Notes: generated from the sequence alone by a model not told the origin. A DNA stretch of 42,918 bases from Pantoea wallisii (GCF_002095485.1 NZ_MLFS01000045.1:1-42918), one strand, 5' to 3'; numbered from the stretch's first letter, positions 7,326 through 19,379 are shown. Program-made: numbers and translations.

Positions 7326-8207
7326 TTAGCGGCGCACGCCGGTGATGCGGCACCACTCCTCTTTCTCCGCCACGGCATCCAGCGCAAAGCGATCCGCATA
7401 AGCTTCACATACCGCTTCTGCCTGGCTGGCCAGCACGCCTGACAACCCGAGATGGCCACCGGATTTAGGCAGCACGCTAATCAGCGGCGCCAGTTCACGC
7501 AGTGGGCCTGCCAGGATATTCGCCACCACGACATCCGCCTGCAGATTGTCGGGTTGCTGATGCGGCAGATAGAGCGAGAGACGATCGGCCACGCCATTAC
7601 GCTCGGCGTTATCGCGGCTGGCCTGGATCGCCTGCGGATCGATATCGATGCCGATCGCCTGCGCAGCCCCCAGCTTCAGGGCAGCAATGGCGAGGATCCC
7701 CGAACCGCAGCCGAAATCGATCACGGTTTTGCCCTGCAGATCGAGGCCGTCCAACCAGCTCAGGCACAGCGACGTCGTCGGATGCGTGCCGGTGCCAAAG
7801 GCCAGGCCGGGATCCAGCATCACATTGACTGCATCCGGATCGGGCACATCCCGCCAGCTCGGACAGATCCACAGACGCTCACCGAAACGCATCGGGTGGA
7901 AGTTATCCATCCACTCGCGCTCCCAGTCTTTATCTTCGATCTGCTCGATCTTATGGCGAAACGCTGATCCCAGCAGCGGGTGCTGGCTCAGCATCGCCAC
8001 TACGTCATCCATATCGGTTTCGGCGTCAAACAGCCCAATTACATCGGTATCGCCCCACAGGCGGGTTTCACCCGGCAGCGGTTCATAGACCGGGTTATCG
8101 TGCGTATCCTGAAAGGTAACGGAAACAGCACCTGCATCCATCAGCGCATCGCTGAGGGTTTCGGCGTGCTCGCCGGTGCTGTTAATTTTAATTTGAATCC
8201 ATGGCAT
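7326..8207 (-). CDS. prmA: Ribosomal protein L11 methyltransferase
   Basis: PrmA is a cytoplasmic SAM-dependent enzyme that trimethylates ribosomal protein L11 at several amino groups. The 293 residues equal the E. coli length. The N-terminal substrate-recognition domain (about 1-90) is followed by the methyltransferase fold with SAM motif VIDFGCGSG at about 162-170 and NILAGPL at 230-236. The text [15 protein letters not shown] (131-145) is typical of PrmA. It lies 11 bases after panF on the same strand, so yhdT-panF-prmA should be one unit. Confidence 0.98.
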   Translation of the reverse strand: MPWIQIKINSTGEHAETLSDALMDAGAVSVTFQDTHDNPVYEPLPGETRLWGDTDVIGLFDAETDMDDVVAMLSQHPLLGSAFRHKIEQIEDKDWEREWMDNFHPMRFGERLWICPSWRDVPDPDAVNVMLDPGLAFGTGTHPTTSLCLSWLDGLDLQGKTVIDFGCGSGILAIAALKLGAAQAIGIDIDPQAIQASRDNAERNGVADRLSLYLPHQQPDNLQADVVVANILAGPLRELAPLISVLPKSGGHLGLSGVLASQAEAVCEAYADRFALDAVAEKEEWCRITGVRR

Positions 8208-8218
8208 AGCGGTTCTCT

Positions 8219-9664
8219 TTATTCCAGTGCAGCGTCGCGCGCGTCAGGCGAGCTGCCAAACAAATTGCCTGCCAGGAAGGCCAGCAGACTTAAGATCAAA
8301 GACGGTACGATAGGGTGGAAACCCCAGGGTTCAATGTGCAGACCGGCAAGCAGCGTATAGCAGCCAGCACCTGCCAGCATGCCGCTGAGGGCACCGGCGG
8401 CATTAGCGCGCTCCCAATACAGCCCCAGCACCAGCGGCCACAGGAATACCGCTTCCAGGCCACCAAACGCCAGCAGGTTCAGCCAGATAATCATATCCGG
8501 CGGATTCCACGCCGCCAGCAGCAGTAGCAGACCGAGCACAAAGGTAATCGTGCCTGAAATCATCCGCAGACGTGCTTCGTTCTCGCTGTGCTGCGGCGCA
8601 ATACGCAGGTAGAGATCTTTGATCAGCGTAGCGGAGGATTGCAGCAGCTGCGCATTTATCGTGGACATGATCGCCGCCATCGGCGCAGCGAGAAAGATCC
8701 CCGCCGCCATCGGTGGCAGTACGGTGATCATTAGCGTAGGGATCACCCGGTCCGGAATGGTCAGGTCGGGGATAATCGCCCGGCCCAGTGCACCCGCCAG
8801 ATGCATACCCAGCATCAGCACCACCACCACGATTGTGCCCAGCACAATGCCACGATGCATCGCTTTACTGTCTTTATAGGAGATACAGCGCACCGCCGTG
8901 TGCGGCAGGCCGATCACCCCGAAACAGACCAGCACCGCGAACGAGCTAAGGAAAGTCGGGTTGATTACATTGCCTACGCCTTCCGGCGAGACCAGCTGTG
9001 GATCGATTGTGCGCAATTTGGTCACGGCCGTCTCCAGACCGCCGGCCTGATGGATCACCGCAAACAGCAGCAGAAAAGTGCCCACCAGCATCACCAGTCC
9101 CTGCATCGCGTCGTTAAGCACGCTGGCACGAAAGCCGCCAAAGGCGGTATACAGCGCGATGGTACCGCCAAAAATCAGCAGGCCGGTATCGTAAGGGATG
9201 CCGGCCGCAGTTTCGAGCAGACGCGCGCCGCCAATGAACTGCACCGTCATCGCACCGATAAATGCCACCAACAGGGCGATACTCGCCAGCCAGATCAGCA
9301 GCGGACTGCGATAGCGGCCATACAGCATGTCGTTAAGGGTCACCGCATTGTAGCGGCGCGCCAGAATAGCGAACTTTTTCCCCAACACGCCCAGCGACAG
9401 CCACACGGCAGGCACCTGAATCATCGCCAGCAATACCCAGCCAAGACCATATTTATAGGCTGCACCGGGCCCGCCGATAAACGAACTGGCGCTGATATAG
9501 GTGGTGGTGATAGTCATGGCGAGCACAAATCCGCCCATGGAGCGGCTGCCCAGAAAATATTCGGTGAGGAAGTTGCCCTGGCGCTGTTTGCGCATGGCAA
9601 ACACCGAAAGCCCGGCGATCAACACCAGATACGCCAGCAGAGGCAGAATGATTTCAGTTTCCAT
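8219..9664 (-). CDS. panF: Sodium/pantothenate symporter
   Basis: PanF is an inner-membrane sodium:solute symporter that imports pantothenate for coenzyme A synthesis. From the ATG at 9664 it has 481 residues with about 12 membrane helices and the family text [15 protein letters not shown] and [20 protein letters not shown]. The open frame continues 12 codons further, but I chose 9664. It matches the E. coli start, and GGAGG stands 6 bases upstream. The start lies inside the end of yhdT (11-base overlap), which suggests coupled translation. Confidence 0.96.
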   Translation of the reverse strand: METEIILPLLAYLVLIAGLSVFAMRKQRQGNFLTEYFLGSRSMGGFVLAMTITTTYISASSFIGGPGAAYKYGLGWVLLAMIQVPAVWLSLGVLGKKFAILARRYNAVTLNDMLYGRYRSPLLIWLASIALLVAFIGAMTVQFIGGARLLETAAGIPYDTGLLIFGGTIALYTAFGGFRASVLNDAMQGLVMLVGTFLLLFAVIHQAGGLETAVTKLRTIDPQLVSPEGVGNVINPTFLSSFAVLVCFGVIGLPHTAVRCISYKDSKAMHRGIVLGTIVVVVLMLGMHLAGALGRAIIPDLTIPDRVIPTLMITVLPPMAAGIFLAAPMAAIMSTINAQLLQSSATLIKDLYLRIAPQHSENEARLRMISGTITFVLGLLLLLAAWNPPDMIIWLNLLAFGGLEAVFLWPLVLGLYWERANAAGALSGMLAGAGCYTLLAGLHIEPWGFHPIVPSLILSLLAFLAGNLFGSSPDARDAALE

Positions 9665-9896
9665 CGCGATCCTCCAGCGACATATCGCGGAACACCACAC
9701 GCACCATCAGCCCGCACAGGCCGATAAACAGCAGGGGAACAAACACGCAGGAGAGCTCAAACCACAGCGGCAAACCGGTTATCCCGCTTTGGGTGCCACC
9801 AAGCCAGGCAGAAACGCCCCACACGGCAAGATACGCCAGCGTCAGATATAACGACCAGCGCGCCTCTTTGTTCGCTTGTAAAAAACGCCCATCCAT
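9654..9896 (-). CDS. yhdT: Small membrane protein YhdT
   Basis: YhdT is an 80-residue inner-membrane protein of unknown function (DUF997 family) with two hydrophobic helices, about 16-34 and 45-67. It is always found just before panF, and here its last codons overlap the panF start by 11 bases. The role is unknown; an accessory function for PanF is only a guess from this linkage. GAGG lies 7 bases before the ATG, immediately after the accC terminator, so reading may depend on partial readthrough or a local promoter. Confidence 0.9.
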   Translation of the reverse strand: MDGRFLQANKEARWSLYLTLAYLAVWGVSAWLGGTQSGITGLPLWFELSCVFVPLLFIGLCGLMVRVVFRDMSLEDRDGN

Positions 9897-9923
9897 TATG
9901 CAACCTCAAAGGTAACAAAAATG

Positions 9924-9945
9924 AAAAAGGCCGGATTAACCGGCC
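9924..9945 (-). terminator. Terminator of aroQ-accB-accC
   Basis: On the minus strand GGCCGG (9945-9940) pairs with CCGGCC (9934-9929), loop TTAAT, followed by TTTTT. It lies about 23 bases after the accC stop and before yhdT. Confidence 0.8.
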
Positions 9946-9967
9946 TCTGCATGACTCTGCGCTACGC

Positions 9968-11317
9968 TTACTTCTCGTGCAGGCCGAGTTTTTTCTCCAG
10001 ATAGTGGATGTTGGTGCCACCCTGCTGGAAGTTTTCGTCGGACATGATTTTCATCTGCAGCTCGACGTTAGTCTTAATGCCGTCGATGATCAGCTCCGCC
10101 AGCGCATTTTTCATGCGCGAGATCGCCACATCACGGTTTTCACCGTAGGTGATCAGCTTGCCAATCATGGAATCATAATACGGCGGCACGCTGTAGCCGG
10201 CGTAGATATGCGATTCCCAGCGCACGCCAAAACCGCCTGGCGCGTGGAAACGGGTAATCTTGCCCGGGCTTGGCAGGAAGGTGTTCGGATCTTCGGCGTT
10301 GATACGACACTCAACCGCATGACCGCGTACAATCACGTCTTCCTGTTTGATCGACAGCGGCTGACCGGCAGCAATACGCAGCTGCTCTTTGATCAGATCC
10401 ACGCCGGTGATCATCTCGGTAACCGGATGCTCAACCTGAATACGGGTGTTCATCTCAATGAAGTAGAACTCACCGTTTTCGTACAGGAATTCGAACGTAC
10501 CCGCACCGCGATAGCCAATCTCAACACACGCGTTAGAGCAGCGCTCGCCGATATAGCGACGCAGTTCCGGCGTGATGCCTGGCGCAGGCGCTTCTTCGAC
10601 CACTTTCTGGTGACGACGCTGCATTGAGCAGTCACGTTCTGCCAGATAGATGGCGTTGCCCTGGCCGTCGGCCAGCACCTGAATCTCGATATGGCGTGGG
10701 TTCTCGAGGAATTTCTCCATGTAGACCATGTCGTTATTGAAAGCCGCTTTGGCCTCCGCTTTCGTCATGCCAATGGATTGCTCAAGATCCTTCTCGTTGC
10801 GTACGACACGCATACCGCGACCGCCGCCGCCGCCGGAGGCTTTAATAATGACCGGATAGCCGATGCGCTTCGCGATGGCACGGTTTTTATCCATGTCCTC
10901 GGTCAGCGAGCCGTCGGAGCCCGGTACGGTTGGTACACCCGCTTTCTTCATCGCGGTAATCGCAGACACTTTGTCACCCATCAGGCGAATGGTGTCGGCT
11001 TTTGGACCGATGAAGATAAAGCCGGAGCGCTCAACCTGCTCGGCAAAATCGGCGTTCTCAGAGAGGAAGCCGTAACCCGGGTGGATCGCAACTGCGCCGG
11101 TAATTTCGGCAGCAGAGATCAGGGCCGGGATATTCAGATAACTTTTGACCGACTGCGCCGGGCCGATGCAGACAGTTTCGTCTGCCAGCAGCACGTGCTT
11201 CAGGTCGCGGTCTGCCGTGGAGTGTACCGCAACAGTCTTGATGCCCAGCTCTTTGCAGGCACGCAGAATGCGCAGGGCGATCTCACCACGGTTAGCAATG
11301 ACAATTTTATCCAGCAT
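9968..11317 (-). CDS. accC: Acetyl-CoA carboxylase, biotin carboxylase subunit
   Basis: AccC carboxylates biotin held on AccB using ATP and bicarbonate, the first half of malonyl-CoA formation for fatty-acid synthesis. The 449 residues equal E. coli AccC in length and numbering. The glycine-rich ATP-grasp loop GGGGGRGM is at 162-169, Cys230 and Lys238 are in CSMQRRHQK, and [15 protein letters not shown] carries the metal and catalytic residues near 287-300. GAGGCGAAGC precedes the ATG. It is 11 bases after accB, and the two are co-transcribed. Confidence 0.99.
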   Translation of the reverse strand: MLDKIVIANRGEIALRILRACKELGIKTVAVHSTADRDLKHVLLADETVCIGPAQSVKSYLNIPALISAAEITGAVAIHPGYGFLSENADFAEQVERSGFIFIGPKADTIRLMGDKVSAITAMKKAGVPTVPGSDGSLTEDMDKNRAIAKRIGYPVIIKASGGGGGRGMRVVRNEKDLEQSIGMTKAEAKAAFNNDMVYMEKFLENPRHIEIQVLADGQGNAIYLAERDCSMQRRHQKVVEEAPAPGITPELRRYIGERCSNACVEIGYRGAGTFEFLYENGEFYFIEMNTRIQVEHPVTEMITGVDLIKEQLRIAAGQPLSIKQEDVIVRGHAVECRINAEDPNTFLPSPGKITRFHAPGGFGVRWESHIYAGYSVPPYYDSMIGKLITYGENRDVAISRMKNALAELIIDGIKTNVELQMKIMSDENFQQGGTNIHYLEKKLGLHEK

Positions 11318-11328
11318 GCTTCGCCTCG

Positions 11329-11799
11329 TTATTCGATGACGACCAGCGGCTCGTCAAATTCAACCGGTTGGCCGCTTTCCACCAGGATCGCCTTCACAAC
11401 GCCGGATTTATCGGCTTCGATCTGGTTCATCATTTTCATCGCTTCAACGATGCACAGGGTATCGCCCGCGTTGACCTTCTGGCCCACTTCCACGAAGGCT
11501 TTCGCGTCCGGGCTTGGGGTGCGATAGAAGGTACCGACCATCGGTGAACGCACGATATGACCGCTCATTTCTGGTTTTGCCGCTTCAACAGGTGCGGCTG
11601 CCGGCGCGACTGCCGCTGCCAGCGCAGGTTGCTGCTGCTGCATCATTGGCGCAGCATAAGCCTGCTGCATAACCGGATAACCCATGCTGGCAGGTGAACG
11701 GCTGATACGAACGGACTCTTCACCTTCGGAGATCTCCAGCTCTGCGATGCCGGACTCTTCAACCAGTTCGATCAGTTTTTTAATTTTACGAATATCCAT
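11329..11799 (-). CDS. accB: Acetyl-CoA carboxylase, biotin carboxyl carrier protein
   Basis: AccB carries the biotin that shuttles carboxyl groups between AccC and the AccAD transferase. It has 156 residues. The N-terminal part (1-35) is helical and dimer-forming. A flexible Ala/Pro/Gln linker spans about 40-78. The biotinyl domain has Lys122 in the [10 protein letters not shown] motif. In E. coli AccB also represses its own operon. It follows aroQ by 21 bases with a weak ribosome site, the same pattern as in E. coli. Confidence 0.98.
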   Translation of the reverse strand: MDIRKIKKLIELVEESGIAELEISEGEESVRISRSPASMGYPVMQQAYAAPMMQQQQPALAAAVAPAAAPVEAAKPEMSGHIVRSPMVGTFYRTPSPDAKAFVEVGQKVNAGDTLCIVEAMKMMNQIEADKSGVVKAILVESGQPVEFDEPLVVIE

Positions 11800-11820
11800 G
11801 AGTGTGGTTCCGTACTCTGT

Positions 11821-12273
11821 TTAATTGGAATGTGACAGGCGTTTTACTGCCGTTTGTAAAGCCCACGAGTATCCATCTGCGCCAAGTCCACAGATGACGC
11901 CGGTGGATACATCGGAAAGATAGGAGTGATGTCGGAACGGTTCGCGTGCATGCACATTAGAGAGATGCACCTCAATAAAGGGAATGCTTACCGCCAACAG
12001 GGCATCACGCAGCGCAACGCTGGTATGCGTGAACGCAGCCGGGTTGATAATGATGTAGTCCACATTGCCACGGGCTTCATGGATACGATCAATCAGCTGG
12101 AACTCTGCGTTCGATTGCAAATGACTCAATTTCACATGGTGCTGATCGGCCTGCTGCGTCAGATCGCTGACAATCTGCGCCAGCGTAGTGTGACCATACT
12201 TGTCAGGCTCGCGCGTACCCAGCAGGTTCAGGTTGGGTCCGTTCAACAGCAGTATGTGAAATTTGTGCGCCAT
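11821..12273 (-). CDS. aroQ: 3-dehydroquinate dehydratase, type II
   Basis: AroQ dehydrates 3-dehydroquinate to 3-dehydroshikimate in the shikimate pathway, as a dodecamer in the cytosol. From the ATG at 12273 there are 150 residues. The frame is open 22 codons further, but this start matches the family and has AGGAG about 11 bases upstream. Arg21 and Tyr26 (TREPDKYG) form the active-site lid, Asn77 is in [10 protein letters not shown], and His103 is in [15 protein letters not shown]. It heads aroQ-accB-accC. Confidence 0.97.
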   Translation of the reverse strand: MAHKFHILLLNGPNLNLLGTREPDKYGHTTLAQIVSDLTQQADQHHVKLSHLQSNAEFQLIDRIHEARGNVDYIIINPAAFTHTSVALRDALLAVSIPFIEVHLSNVHAREPFRHHSYLSDVSTGVICGLGADGYSWALQTAVKRLSHSN

Positions 12274-12383
12274 CTTGCGGCTATCTCCTGCAATCAGTGA
12301 GGCATCGCGTAAAATACCGCGACATCCTTCATTTGTCACTCTTCAGAGTGAAAAAGAAGACTTCGCTTGCAATAAAGCCGGGC

Positions 12384-12414
12384 ATTATATCCGTTTCGAG
12401 GCAATTCGCAGCAA
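12384..12414 (-). promoter_or_regulatory. Promoter upstream of aroQ-accBC
   Basis: A perfect -10 box TATAAT is read on the minus strand at 12389-12384, followed by GC-rich GCCCGGC. The best -35 is TTGCTG (12414-12409) at a long 19-base spacing, so the -35 is uncertain. The RNA leader would contain a small hairpin TCACTC-TGAA-GAGTGA. The GC-rich discriminator suits growth-rate control, as reported for accBC in E. coli. Confidence 0.5.
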
Positions 12415-12505
12415 AATACTGGTCTTATCTGCGAAGTTGATCCGGAGCGGCCCGAAGGCCACACGTTTTAACAGAAATCGCAGCAGGAACACAACCGCAG
12501 AGAAG

Positions 12506-13108
12506 TTATCGGGAGAAGAGTCTGCGTAACTTATTGTAACGCCAGCCTAACAGCACCAGCGCTAACAGCGCATAAATCCACGGCTGCGGTGAAAAGACTT
12601 TTACTGACCACAAATAGTGTATCGGCGCGAGGATCGCCACCAGATAGATACCGTTATGCAGGGTTTGCCAGCGCCGGCCGAGTTTGCGCTGCGCGCGTTG
12701 AAAAGAGGTGATGGCAAGCGCAAACAGCACCACCCAGCTGATCATCCCCAGTAACAGATAAGGTCGCGACAGGATTTCGCTGCCCAGCAAGCGCAGATGA
12801 TCGTAGCCCAGCTCCAGCAGGTAGTAACTGGTGAGGTGCAAACTGGCCCAGGCAAAACACCATACGCCAAGCAGGCGGCGGGTGCGGATCAGCAGCGGCT
12901 GTTTCAGGTAGCGCGTCAGCGGGCTAACCAGCAGCGTGGCGAGCAGCAACTTAAGCGCCATTCTGCCGGTAAAGTGCTGGATATCTTTCGCCGGATCGGC
13001 GCTCAGCCAGCCCTGAATGGCTGCCATAAACAGATAAACCAGCGGCAGAAAGGCCGCCAGATGCAGTACCACTTTGAGTACAGTAATATGGCGAAGGGTC
13101 AGGCGCAC
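12506..13108 (-). CDS. msrQ: Heme-binding membrane subunit MsrQ
   Basis: MsrQ (YedZ) is an inner-membrane heme b protein that passes electrons from the quinone pool or flavin to periplasmic MsrP. The 200 residues carry about five to six helices and conserved histidines (FTGRMALK region near 40-50, [11 protein letters not shown] near 88-100, [21 protein letters not shown] near 147-167). The start is GTG, directly next to the msrP stop codon (TGAGTG), which implies coupled translation. The N-terminus MRLT fits E. coli MsrQ. It is the second gene of msrPQ. Confidence 0.95.
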   Translation of the reverse strand: MRLTLRHITVLKVVLHLAAFLPLVYLFMAAIQGWLSADPAKDIQHFTGRMALKLLLATLLVSPLTRYLKQPLLIRTRRLLGVWCFAWASLHLTSYYLLELGYDHLRLLGSEILSRPYLLLGMISWVVLFALAITSFQRAQRKLGRRWQTLHNGIYLVAILAPIHYLWSVKVFSPQPWIYALLALVLLGWRYNKLRRLFSR

Positions 13109-14113
13109 TCAATAGTTCTCCCGTAAATCGAGGCCGCGATAGAGCGAAGCCACCTCTTTGGCGTAACCGTTAAACAGCAGCGTAGGCTGGCGCTCGACGT
13201 TGAGAATACCGCCTGAGCCAATAAAGCGCTCCGTGGCCTGCGACCAGCGTGGATGATTCACATGCGGATTAACGTTAGCGTAGAAGCCGTACTCATTGGC
13301 CGCGATCTGGCTCCAGGTCGTCGGTGGGCGATCGTGCGTCAGGGTGATTTTAACGATCGATTTAATGCCCTTAAAACCGTATTTCCACGGCACCGTCAGG
13401 CGGATGGGGGCGCCATTTTGCGGTGGCAGCGCTTTGCCGTAGACACCGGTGCTCAGGAGCGTGAGCGGGTGCATCGCTTCATCCAGCCGCAGACCTTCCA
13501 CATAAGGGTAGTCCAGCCCTCCGCCGATAAAGCGATCCTTCTGGCCCGGCATCTGATCAGGCGCATAGAGCGTCTGGAAGGCAACGTAACGCGCATTGCT
13601 GGTGGGCTCAGCCAGCTTCAGCAGTTTATTCAGTTCAAAACCTACCCATGGAATGACCATCGACCACGCTTCGACGCAGCGCATCCGATAAATACGCTGC
13701 TCCATGGCAAAGCGTTTAAAGATGTCATCCATATCCAGCGTCAGCGGTTTGGCGACTTCCCCTTCAATACGCAGCTGCCACGGATCGGTTTTGAGCGTGC
13801 CGGCGTTGGCGGCCGGGTCGGCTTTATCGAGGCCGAATTCATAGAAGTTGTTGTAGCCGGACACTTTATCAAAGGGCGTCAGCGGTAAATCAGCCTGCCA
13901 GGCGGCCGGTTTGGTAAATTGCAGATCGCGCCCGGCCGGCGCTGGCGGACGGTCATTGCCTTTAAACCAGCTCAGCACGTCGGCCTGCGCAGCGCCAGGC
14001 AGCGCAGCGGCTGCGGCACCCAGCCCCAGTGCTTTCAGTACCTGACGGCGGCGCAGAGCAAAGATGCTTTCCGGTGTAACATCAGCTTCGGTAAGAGGGC
14101 GATTGAACTTCAT
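13109..14113 (-). CDS. msrP: Periplasmic methionine-sulfoxide reductase catalytic subunit MsrP
   Basis: MsrP (YedY) is a molybdopterin enzyme that repairs methionine sulfoxide in periplasmic proteins, for instance after hypochlorite stress. The 334 residues equal E. coli MsrP. A twin-arginine signal ([10 protein letters not shown], about 21-30) ends near AQA at 44. Cys146 in [11 protein letters not shown] is the molybdenum ligand (Cys102 of the mature protein). Export is folded, through Tat. In E. coli the pair sits next to hprSR at another locus; here it lies between aroQ and csrD with no two-component genes nearby, so its control must differ or be encoded elsewhere. Confidence 0.96.
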   Translation of the reverse strand: MKFNRPLTEADVTPESIFALRRRQVLKALGLGAAAAALPGAAQADVLSWFKGNDRPPAPAGRDLQFTKPAAWQADLPLTPFDKVSGYNNFYEFGLDKADPAANAGTLKTDPWQLRIEGEVAKPLTLDMDDIFKRFAMEQRIYRMRCVEAWSMVIPWVGFELNKLLKLAEPTSNARYVAFQTLYAPDQMPGQKDRFIGGGLDYPYVEGLRLDEAMHPLTLLSTGVYGKALPPQNGAPIRLTVPWKYGFKGIKSIVKITLTHDRPPTTWSQIAANEYGFYANVNPHVNHPRWSQATERFIGSGGILNVERQPTLLFNGYAKEVASLYRGLDLRENY

Positions 14114-14411
14114 GGTGTTCTCCGGCGAATAAAGTAACTGCGTTCAGCATGCTAAAGTGCCGCCCGTCATGCCATTTTCGCGGGCAAAATATGAAATTTC
14201 CTGGCTCATACGCTCTGTTGAGAATAGGCCGAAAAAGCCGGAGCGAAAGTCAGTGGCGCAATCTTTACCGTTATACTCGCGCTTCGGCAATATTGCTGCC
14301 GGGATGGCGCTGATCTGCACGGTTATTTGTGATATTTTGCTCAGGTTTGCGCCATCAGGGCTGGCGCGGACGGCTGACACCGTTCATAACCGCAGTGATA
14401 CAGGCACAGGG
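14114..14411. other. Divergent region between msrP and csrD
   Basis: About 300 bases between divergent start codons. The csrD frame stays open back to 14157, but that stretch does not resemble CsrD and reads as leader. A -10-like TTATACT near 14270 could serve csrD, but no good -35 is seen. No hypochlorite-type operator could be identified for msrP. Confidence 0.4.
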
Positions 14412-16358
14412 ATGCGATTAACAACTAAGTTTTCTGCGTTTATTACATTATTAAGCTTGCTGGCGATGTTACTCATGCTGGTAGGCTGCGCTTTTAGTTT
14501 TATCTGGCTTTCGCAGCAGCGCGTGGAAAATCGCGTACAGACGCTGGCGACCGAGGTAGACAGAGCGCTGGCGACGCAATCGCCGCAGTCGCTGGCACAA
14601 TGGCTGACGCGTCTGATGCCCGTAATCAACGCGGAGCAAATTGAGCTGCACAATGGCAACAGCACCATTTTCCAGCTGGCCCGCCATGAAAATCCAATGC
14701 TGGAGGATGAGCCAAACCGCTTTATCCAGTTCGACATTCCGCTGATGCACGGGCCCGGCCTCTCACTGCGCGTAGTAGTACTTGATCCCGCTAAAACCTG
14801 GTTTCGCTCTTTTACCGGCGCTTATACGCTGGTCGTGCTTCTGACCGTGGTGGCGATTATGTCGGCGCTGCTGGTGATGACGCACCGCTGGCTCAACCGG
14901 CGCTGGCAGCACATGGAGCGGCTGGAGGCGCGCGCCGAGCGTATTCTGGCTGGCGATCGCATACCGCGCAGCGACGCGGTGGCGGAGTGGCCGCCCAAAG
15001 CCAGTCGTGCCATTGATACTTTGCTCAGCGATCTTCAGGAAGCCGGCGAACAGCGGCTGCGTATCGATACCTTGATCCGTACGTTTGCCGCACAGGATTC
15101 GCGCACCGGGCTAAACAACCGCCTGTTCTTTGATAACCAACTGGCCACGCTACTGGAGGATCAGGAAGATGTGGGTACGCACGGCGTGGTGATGATGGTG
15201 CGCCTGCCGGATCTCGATACTCTGCATGAAACCCTCGGCCCGACGCTGGTGGAGGAGTACCTGTTTGATTTGATCAACATGCTCTCTACCTTTGTACTGC
15301 GCTATCCCGGTGCGCTGCTGGCGCGCTATTTCCGCAGTGACTTCGCCGTGCTGCTGCCGCACCGTACATTGAAAGAGGCCAACAGCATCGCCGATCAGCT
15401 GGTCAACGCCGTGGACTCTCTGCCGCCCATGCGCATGATTGACCGTGACGATCTGATTCACATCGGCATCAGCGCCTGGCACAGCGGGCAGAGCGTGCCG
15501 CAGGTCATGGAAGATGTCGAGCTGGCCACGCGCCGTGCTGCGTTGCAGGGCGGCAATAACTGGTCAGTGGGCGAGGGCAACGCGCTGGATATGGGGCGCG
15601 GCAGCGTGCGCTGGCGTACCTTGCTGGAAAATACGCTCAACCGCGGCGGCCCGCGTCTGTATCAGAAACCGGCCGTGCTGCTGGACGGGAAGGTTCACCA
15701 TCGTGAAATGCTGGCGCGCGTGTTTGATGGCGATAAAGAGGTGGTGTCCGGCGAGTTTATGCCGCTGGTGCTGCAGCTGGGGCTGGCAGAAAGCTGGGAT
15801 CGCCAGCTGGTCACGCGTATTGCTGCGCTCTCTGAAGTGTGGCCGGATGAGACCCTGGCGCTGCCGCTGAACATCGATTCGCTTCTGCAGCGCCCCTTCC
15901 AGGTCTGGCTACAAAAACTGCTATTGCAGTGCAATAAATCGCAACGCAGGCGATTTTTATTTGAACTTGCAGAGGCGGATGTCTGTCAACACATCAATCG
16001 CTTAATGCCGGTTTTTCGGATGCTGGCGGCATTTGGCTGCCGTATTGCGGTGGATCAGGCCGGATTAACGGTGGTGAGCAGCGCGTATATCAAACAGCTC
16101 CCGATTGAGGTGATTAAGCTTGATCCGGGCCTGGTGCGCAACATTGAGCGTCGTACAGAAAATCAGCTGTTTGTGCAGAGTTTGCTGGAGGTATGTACAT
16201 CCACGCCAACCAGGGTGTTTGCTGCGGGCGTGCGTACGCGCGCCGAATGGCAAACCCTGGCAGGATTAGGGGTGTCAGGCGGTCAGGGCGACTTCTTTGC
16301 GCCTTCACTACCGGTCAACAGTAACGTCAAGAAGCACTCACAACGTTACCGTATTTAG
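14412..16358 (+). CDS. csrD: RNase E specificity factor CsrD
   Basis: CsrD is an inner-membrane protein that makes the small RNAs CsrB/CsrC sensitive to RNase E and so tunes the CsrA global regulator. From ATG 14412 it has 648 residues, starting MRLTTKFSAF as in E. coli. Helices lie near 11-33 and 137-155, with a periplasmic segment between, a HAMP-like linker, then degenerate GGDEF and EAL domains. The GGDEF motif is replaced by FRSDF (307-311) and EAL by EML (432-434). It should therefore neither make nor degrade cyclic di-GMP, as known for CsrD. It precedes mreB by 310 bases. Confidence 0.95.
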   Translation: MRLTTKFSAFITLLSLLAMLLMLVGCAFSFIWLSQQRVENRVQTLATEVDRALATQSPQSLAQWLTRLMPVINAEQIELHNGNSTIFQLARHENPMLEDEPNRFIQFDIPLMHGPGLSLRVVVLDPAKTWFRSFTGAYTLVVLLTVVAIMSALLVMTHRWLNRRWQHMERLEARAERILAGDRIPRSDAVAEWPPKASRAIDTLLSDLQEAGEQRLRIDTLIRTFAAQDSRTGLNNRLFFDNQLATLLEDQEDVGTHGVVMMVRLPDLDTLHETLGPTLVEEYLFDLINMLSTFVLRYPGALLARYFRSDFAVLLPHRTLKEANSIADQLVNAVDSLPPMRMIDRDDLIHIGISAWHSGQSVPQVMEDVELATRRAALQGGNNWSVGEGNALDMGRGSVRWRTLLENTLNRGGPRLYQKPAVLLDGKVHHREMLARVFDGDKEVVSGEFMPLVLQLGLAESWDRQLVTRIAALSEVWPDETLALPLNIDSLLQRPFQVWLQKLLLQCNKSQRRRFLFELAEADVCQHINRLMPVFRMLAAFGCRIAVDQAGLTVVSSAYIKQLPIEVIKLDPGLVRNIERRTENQLFVQSLLEVCTSTPTRVFAAGVRTRAEWQTLAGLGVSGGQGDFFAPSLPVNSNVKKHSQRYRI

Positions 16359-17718
<1,360 letters not shown>

Positions 17719-17742
17719 AACGGCTGCGACCGTGGTCAAATT

Positions 17743-17775
17743 GCGCAGGGAATAGCGCCTTAGGCGATGCTGCGC
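17743..17775 (+). repeat. Second hairpin in the mreB-mreC gap
   Basis: GCGCAG (17743-17748) pairs with CTGCGC (17770-17775), and inside it CGCC pairs with GGCG around TTA (17756-17766). No T-run follows. Confidence 0.4.
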
Positions 17776-17804
17776 ACGACGGCGAACAGCGTCCAGCCCT
17801 GGAG

Positions 17805-17831
17805 GCGTTAGTCATGCGACTAACGCTTCTT
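17805..17831 (+). terminator. Hairpin before mreC, partial terminator candidate
   Basis: A perfect 9-bp stem GCGTTAGTC/GACTAACGC (17805-17813, 17818-17826, loop ATGC) is followed by TTCTT. The T-run is interrupted, so readthrough into mreC is likely. In E. coli most mreB message is reported to be monocistronic, which such a structure would explain. Confidence 0.5.
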
Positions 17832-17859
17832 CCCTGATGTCGAGGAACACGCAGAATTT

Positions 17860-18894
17860 ATGAAGCCGATTTTTAGCAGGGGGCCTTCCCTGCAGTTGCG
17901 CCTTTTTCTGGCGGTCATTGTAGCTATCGCGATTATCATCGCTGACAGCCGCGTGAGCACCTTCTCCCAGATTCGCAACTACCTGGACACGTCGGTCAGT
18001 CCATTTTACTTTCTGGCAAACGGCCCACGACAGCTTCTTGACGGCGTTTCCGAAACGCTGGCGTCACGCCAGCAGCTGGAGCTCGAGAACAGAGCGCTGC
18101 GCCGTGAGCTCTTCCTGAAAAACAGCGACCTGCTGATGCTGGGGCAATACAAGCAGGAGAACGCGCGTCTGCGTGAGCTGCTCGGCTCACCGCTGCGTCA
18201 GGATGAGCACAAAATGGTGACGCAGGTGATCTCCACCGGCACCGATCCCTATACCGATCAGGTAGTCATCGACAAAGGCAGCGTAAACGGTGTTTACGAA
18301 GGTCAGCCGGTGATTAGCGATAAAGGCGTGGTCGGACAGGTTGTTGCGGTCGGTCAGCTGACCAGCCGCGTGCTGCTGATCTGTGATGCGTCGCATGCGC
18401 TGCCGATTCAGGTGCTGCGCAACGATATTCGCGTTATTGCCGCCGGTAACGGCTGTAGCGAGGATCTGCAGCTGGAGCATCTGCCTGGTAACACCGATAT
18501 TCGCGTGGGCGATGTGCTGGTGACTTCTGGTTTAGGCGGTCGCTTCCCGGAAGGGTATCCGGTTGGCGTGGTCTCATCGGTGAAAGTCGATACGCAACGT
18601 GCCTATACCGTAATCCAGGCGCGTCCGACCGCTGGCCTGCAGCGCCTGCGCTATCTGCTGCTGCTGTGGGGCGCGGATAAAAACGGTGAAATGCCGATGG
18701 CGCCGGACGAAGTGCACCGGGTGGCCAACGAACGCCTGATGCAGATGATGCCGCAGGTCCTGCCGCCCGCCGGGGAGATGGGGCCACCGGCACCCGCCGC
18801 GATGCAGCAGGGTCAGCAAATGGGACCACCGTCGCCGTCCGCTAACGGCCGTTCGCAGGGTACGCCGGCGAACGTACGCGGAGGCCAGCCTTGA
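17860..18894 (+). CDS. mreC: Rod-shape-determining protein MreC
   Basis: MreC is a bitopic inner-membrane protein whose periplasmic part binds and activates PBP2 in the elongasome. The 344 residues show one N-terminal helix (about 13-33), a coiled coil (about 65-112) and the beta-barrel periplasmic domain. A C-terminal tail from about 285 is rich in Pro, Gln, Met and Gly. That tail is low-complexity and likely unstructured. The TGA stop overlaps the mreD start in TTGA. Confidence 0.97.
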   Translation: MKPIFSRGPSLQLRLFLAVIVAIAIIIADSRVSTFSQIRNYLDTSVSPFYFLANGPRQLLDGVSETLASRQQLELENRALRRELFLKNSDLLMLGQYKQENARLRELLGSPLRQDEHKMVTQVISTGTDPYTDQVVIDKGSVNGVYEGQPVISDKGVVGQVVAVGQLTSRVLLICDASHALPIQVLRNDIRVIAAGNGCSEDLQLEHLPGNTDIRVGDVLVTSGLGGRFPEGYPVGVVSSVKVDTQRAYTVIQARPTAGLQRLRYLLLLWGADKNGEMPMAPDEVHRVANERLMQMMPQVLPPAGEMGPPAPAAMQQGQQMGPPSPSANGRSQGTPANVRGGQP

Positions 18895-19379
18895 GTCGCT
18901 ATCGCAGCCAGGGACGTTGGGTTATCTGGCTGTCCTTTCTGATTGCTCTTATCCTGCAAATCATGCCCTGGCCGGAACAGCTCTATATGTTCCGGCCGTC
19001 ATGGCTATTGCTGATTCTTATCTACTGGGTACTGGCGTTACCGCACCGCGTGAATGTTGGCACGGGCTTTGTGCTTGGCGCGCTGATGGACCTGATTGCC
19101 GGCTCCACGCTCGGCGTGCGTGCGCTGGCCTTCAGCATTATCGCGTATCTGGTGGCCTTCAAATTTCAGCTATTCCGAAATCTGGCGTTGTGGCAGCAGG
19201 CATTAATGGTTATGGTGCTGTCGCTGGCGGTGGATGTGATTGTTTTCTGGGCGGAATTCCTGGTGATCGACATCTCTTTCCGCCCGGAAATCTTCTGGAG
19301 TAGCGTAGTCGACGGCATTCTGTGGCCCTGGCTATTCTTATTAATGAGAAAGATACGCCGTCAGTTTGCCGTTCAGTAA
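18891..19379 (+). CDS. mreD: Rod-shape-determining protein MreD
   Basis: MreD is a small integral membrane protein of the elongasome. The 162 residues form about five or six helices. The start is TTG at 18891, four bases inside the end of mreC. It gives [13 protein letters not shown], matching the E. coli N-terminus, so the rare start is supported by alignment and implies coupling to mreC. The text [19 protein letters not shown] is typical. It is followed 8 bases later by maf. Confidence 0.96.
   Translation: MSRYRSQGRWVIWLSFLIALILQIMPWPEQLYMFRPSWLLLILIYWVLALPHRVNVGTGFVLGALMDLIAGSTLGVRALAFSIIAYLVAFKFQLFRNLALWQQALMVMVLSLAVDVIVFWAEFLVIDISFRPEIFWSSVVDGILWPWLFLLMRKIRRQFAVQ

Noticed and set aside
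8801..9727. 308-codon open frame on the plus strand opposite panF and yhdT
   Set aside because: It is rich in His, Gln and Arg, as antisense frames of membrane-protein genes are, resembles no protein, and lies wholly over well-supported genes.
14157..14411. 85 extra in-frame codons upstream of csrD
   Set aside because: They do not resemble CsrD; the start at 14412 gives the same N-terminus as E. coli CsrD.
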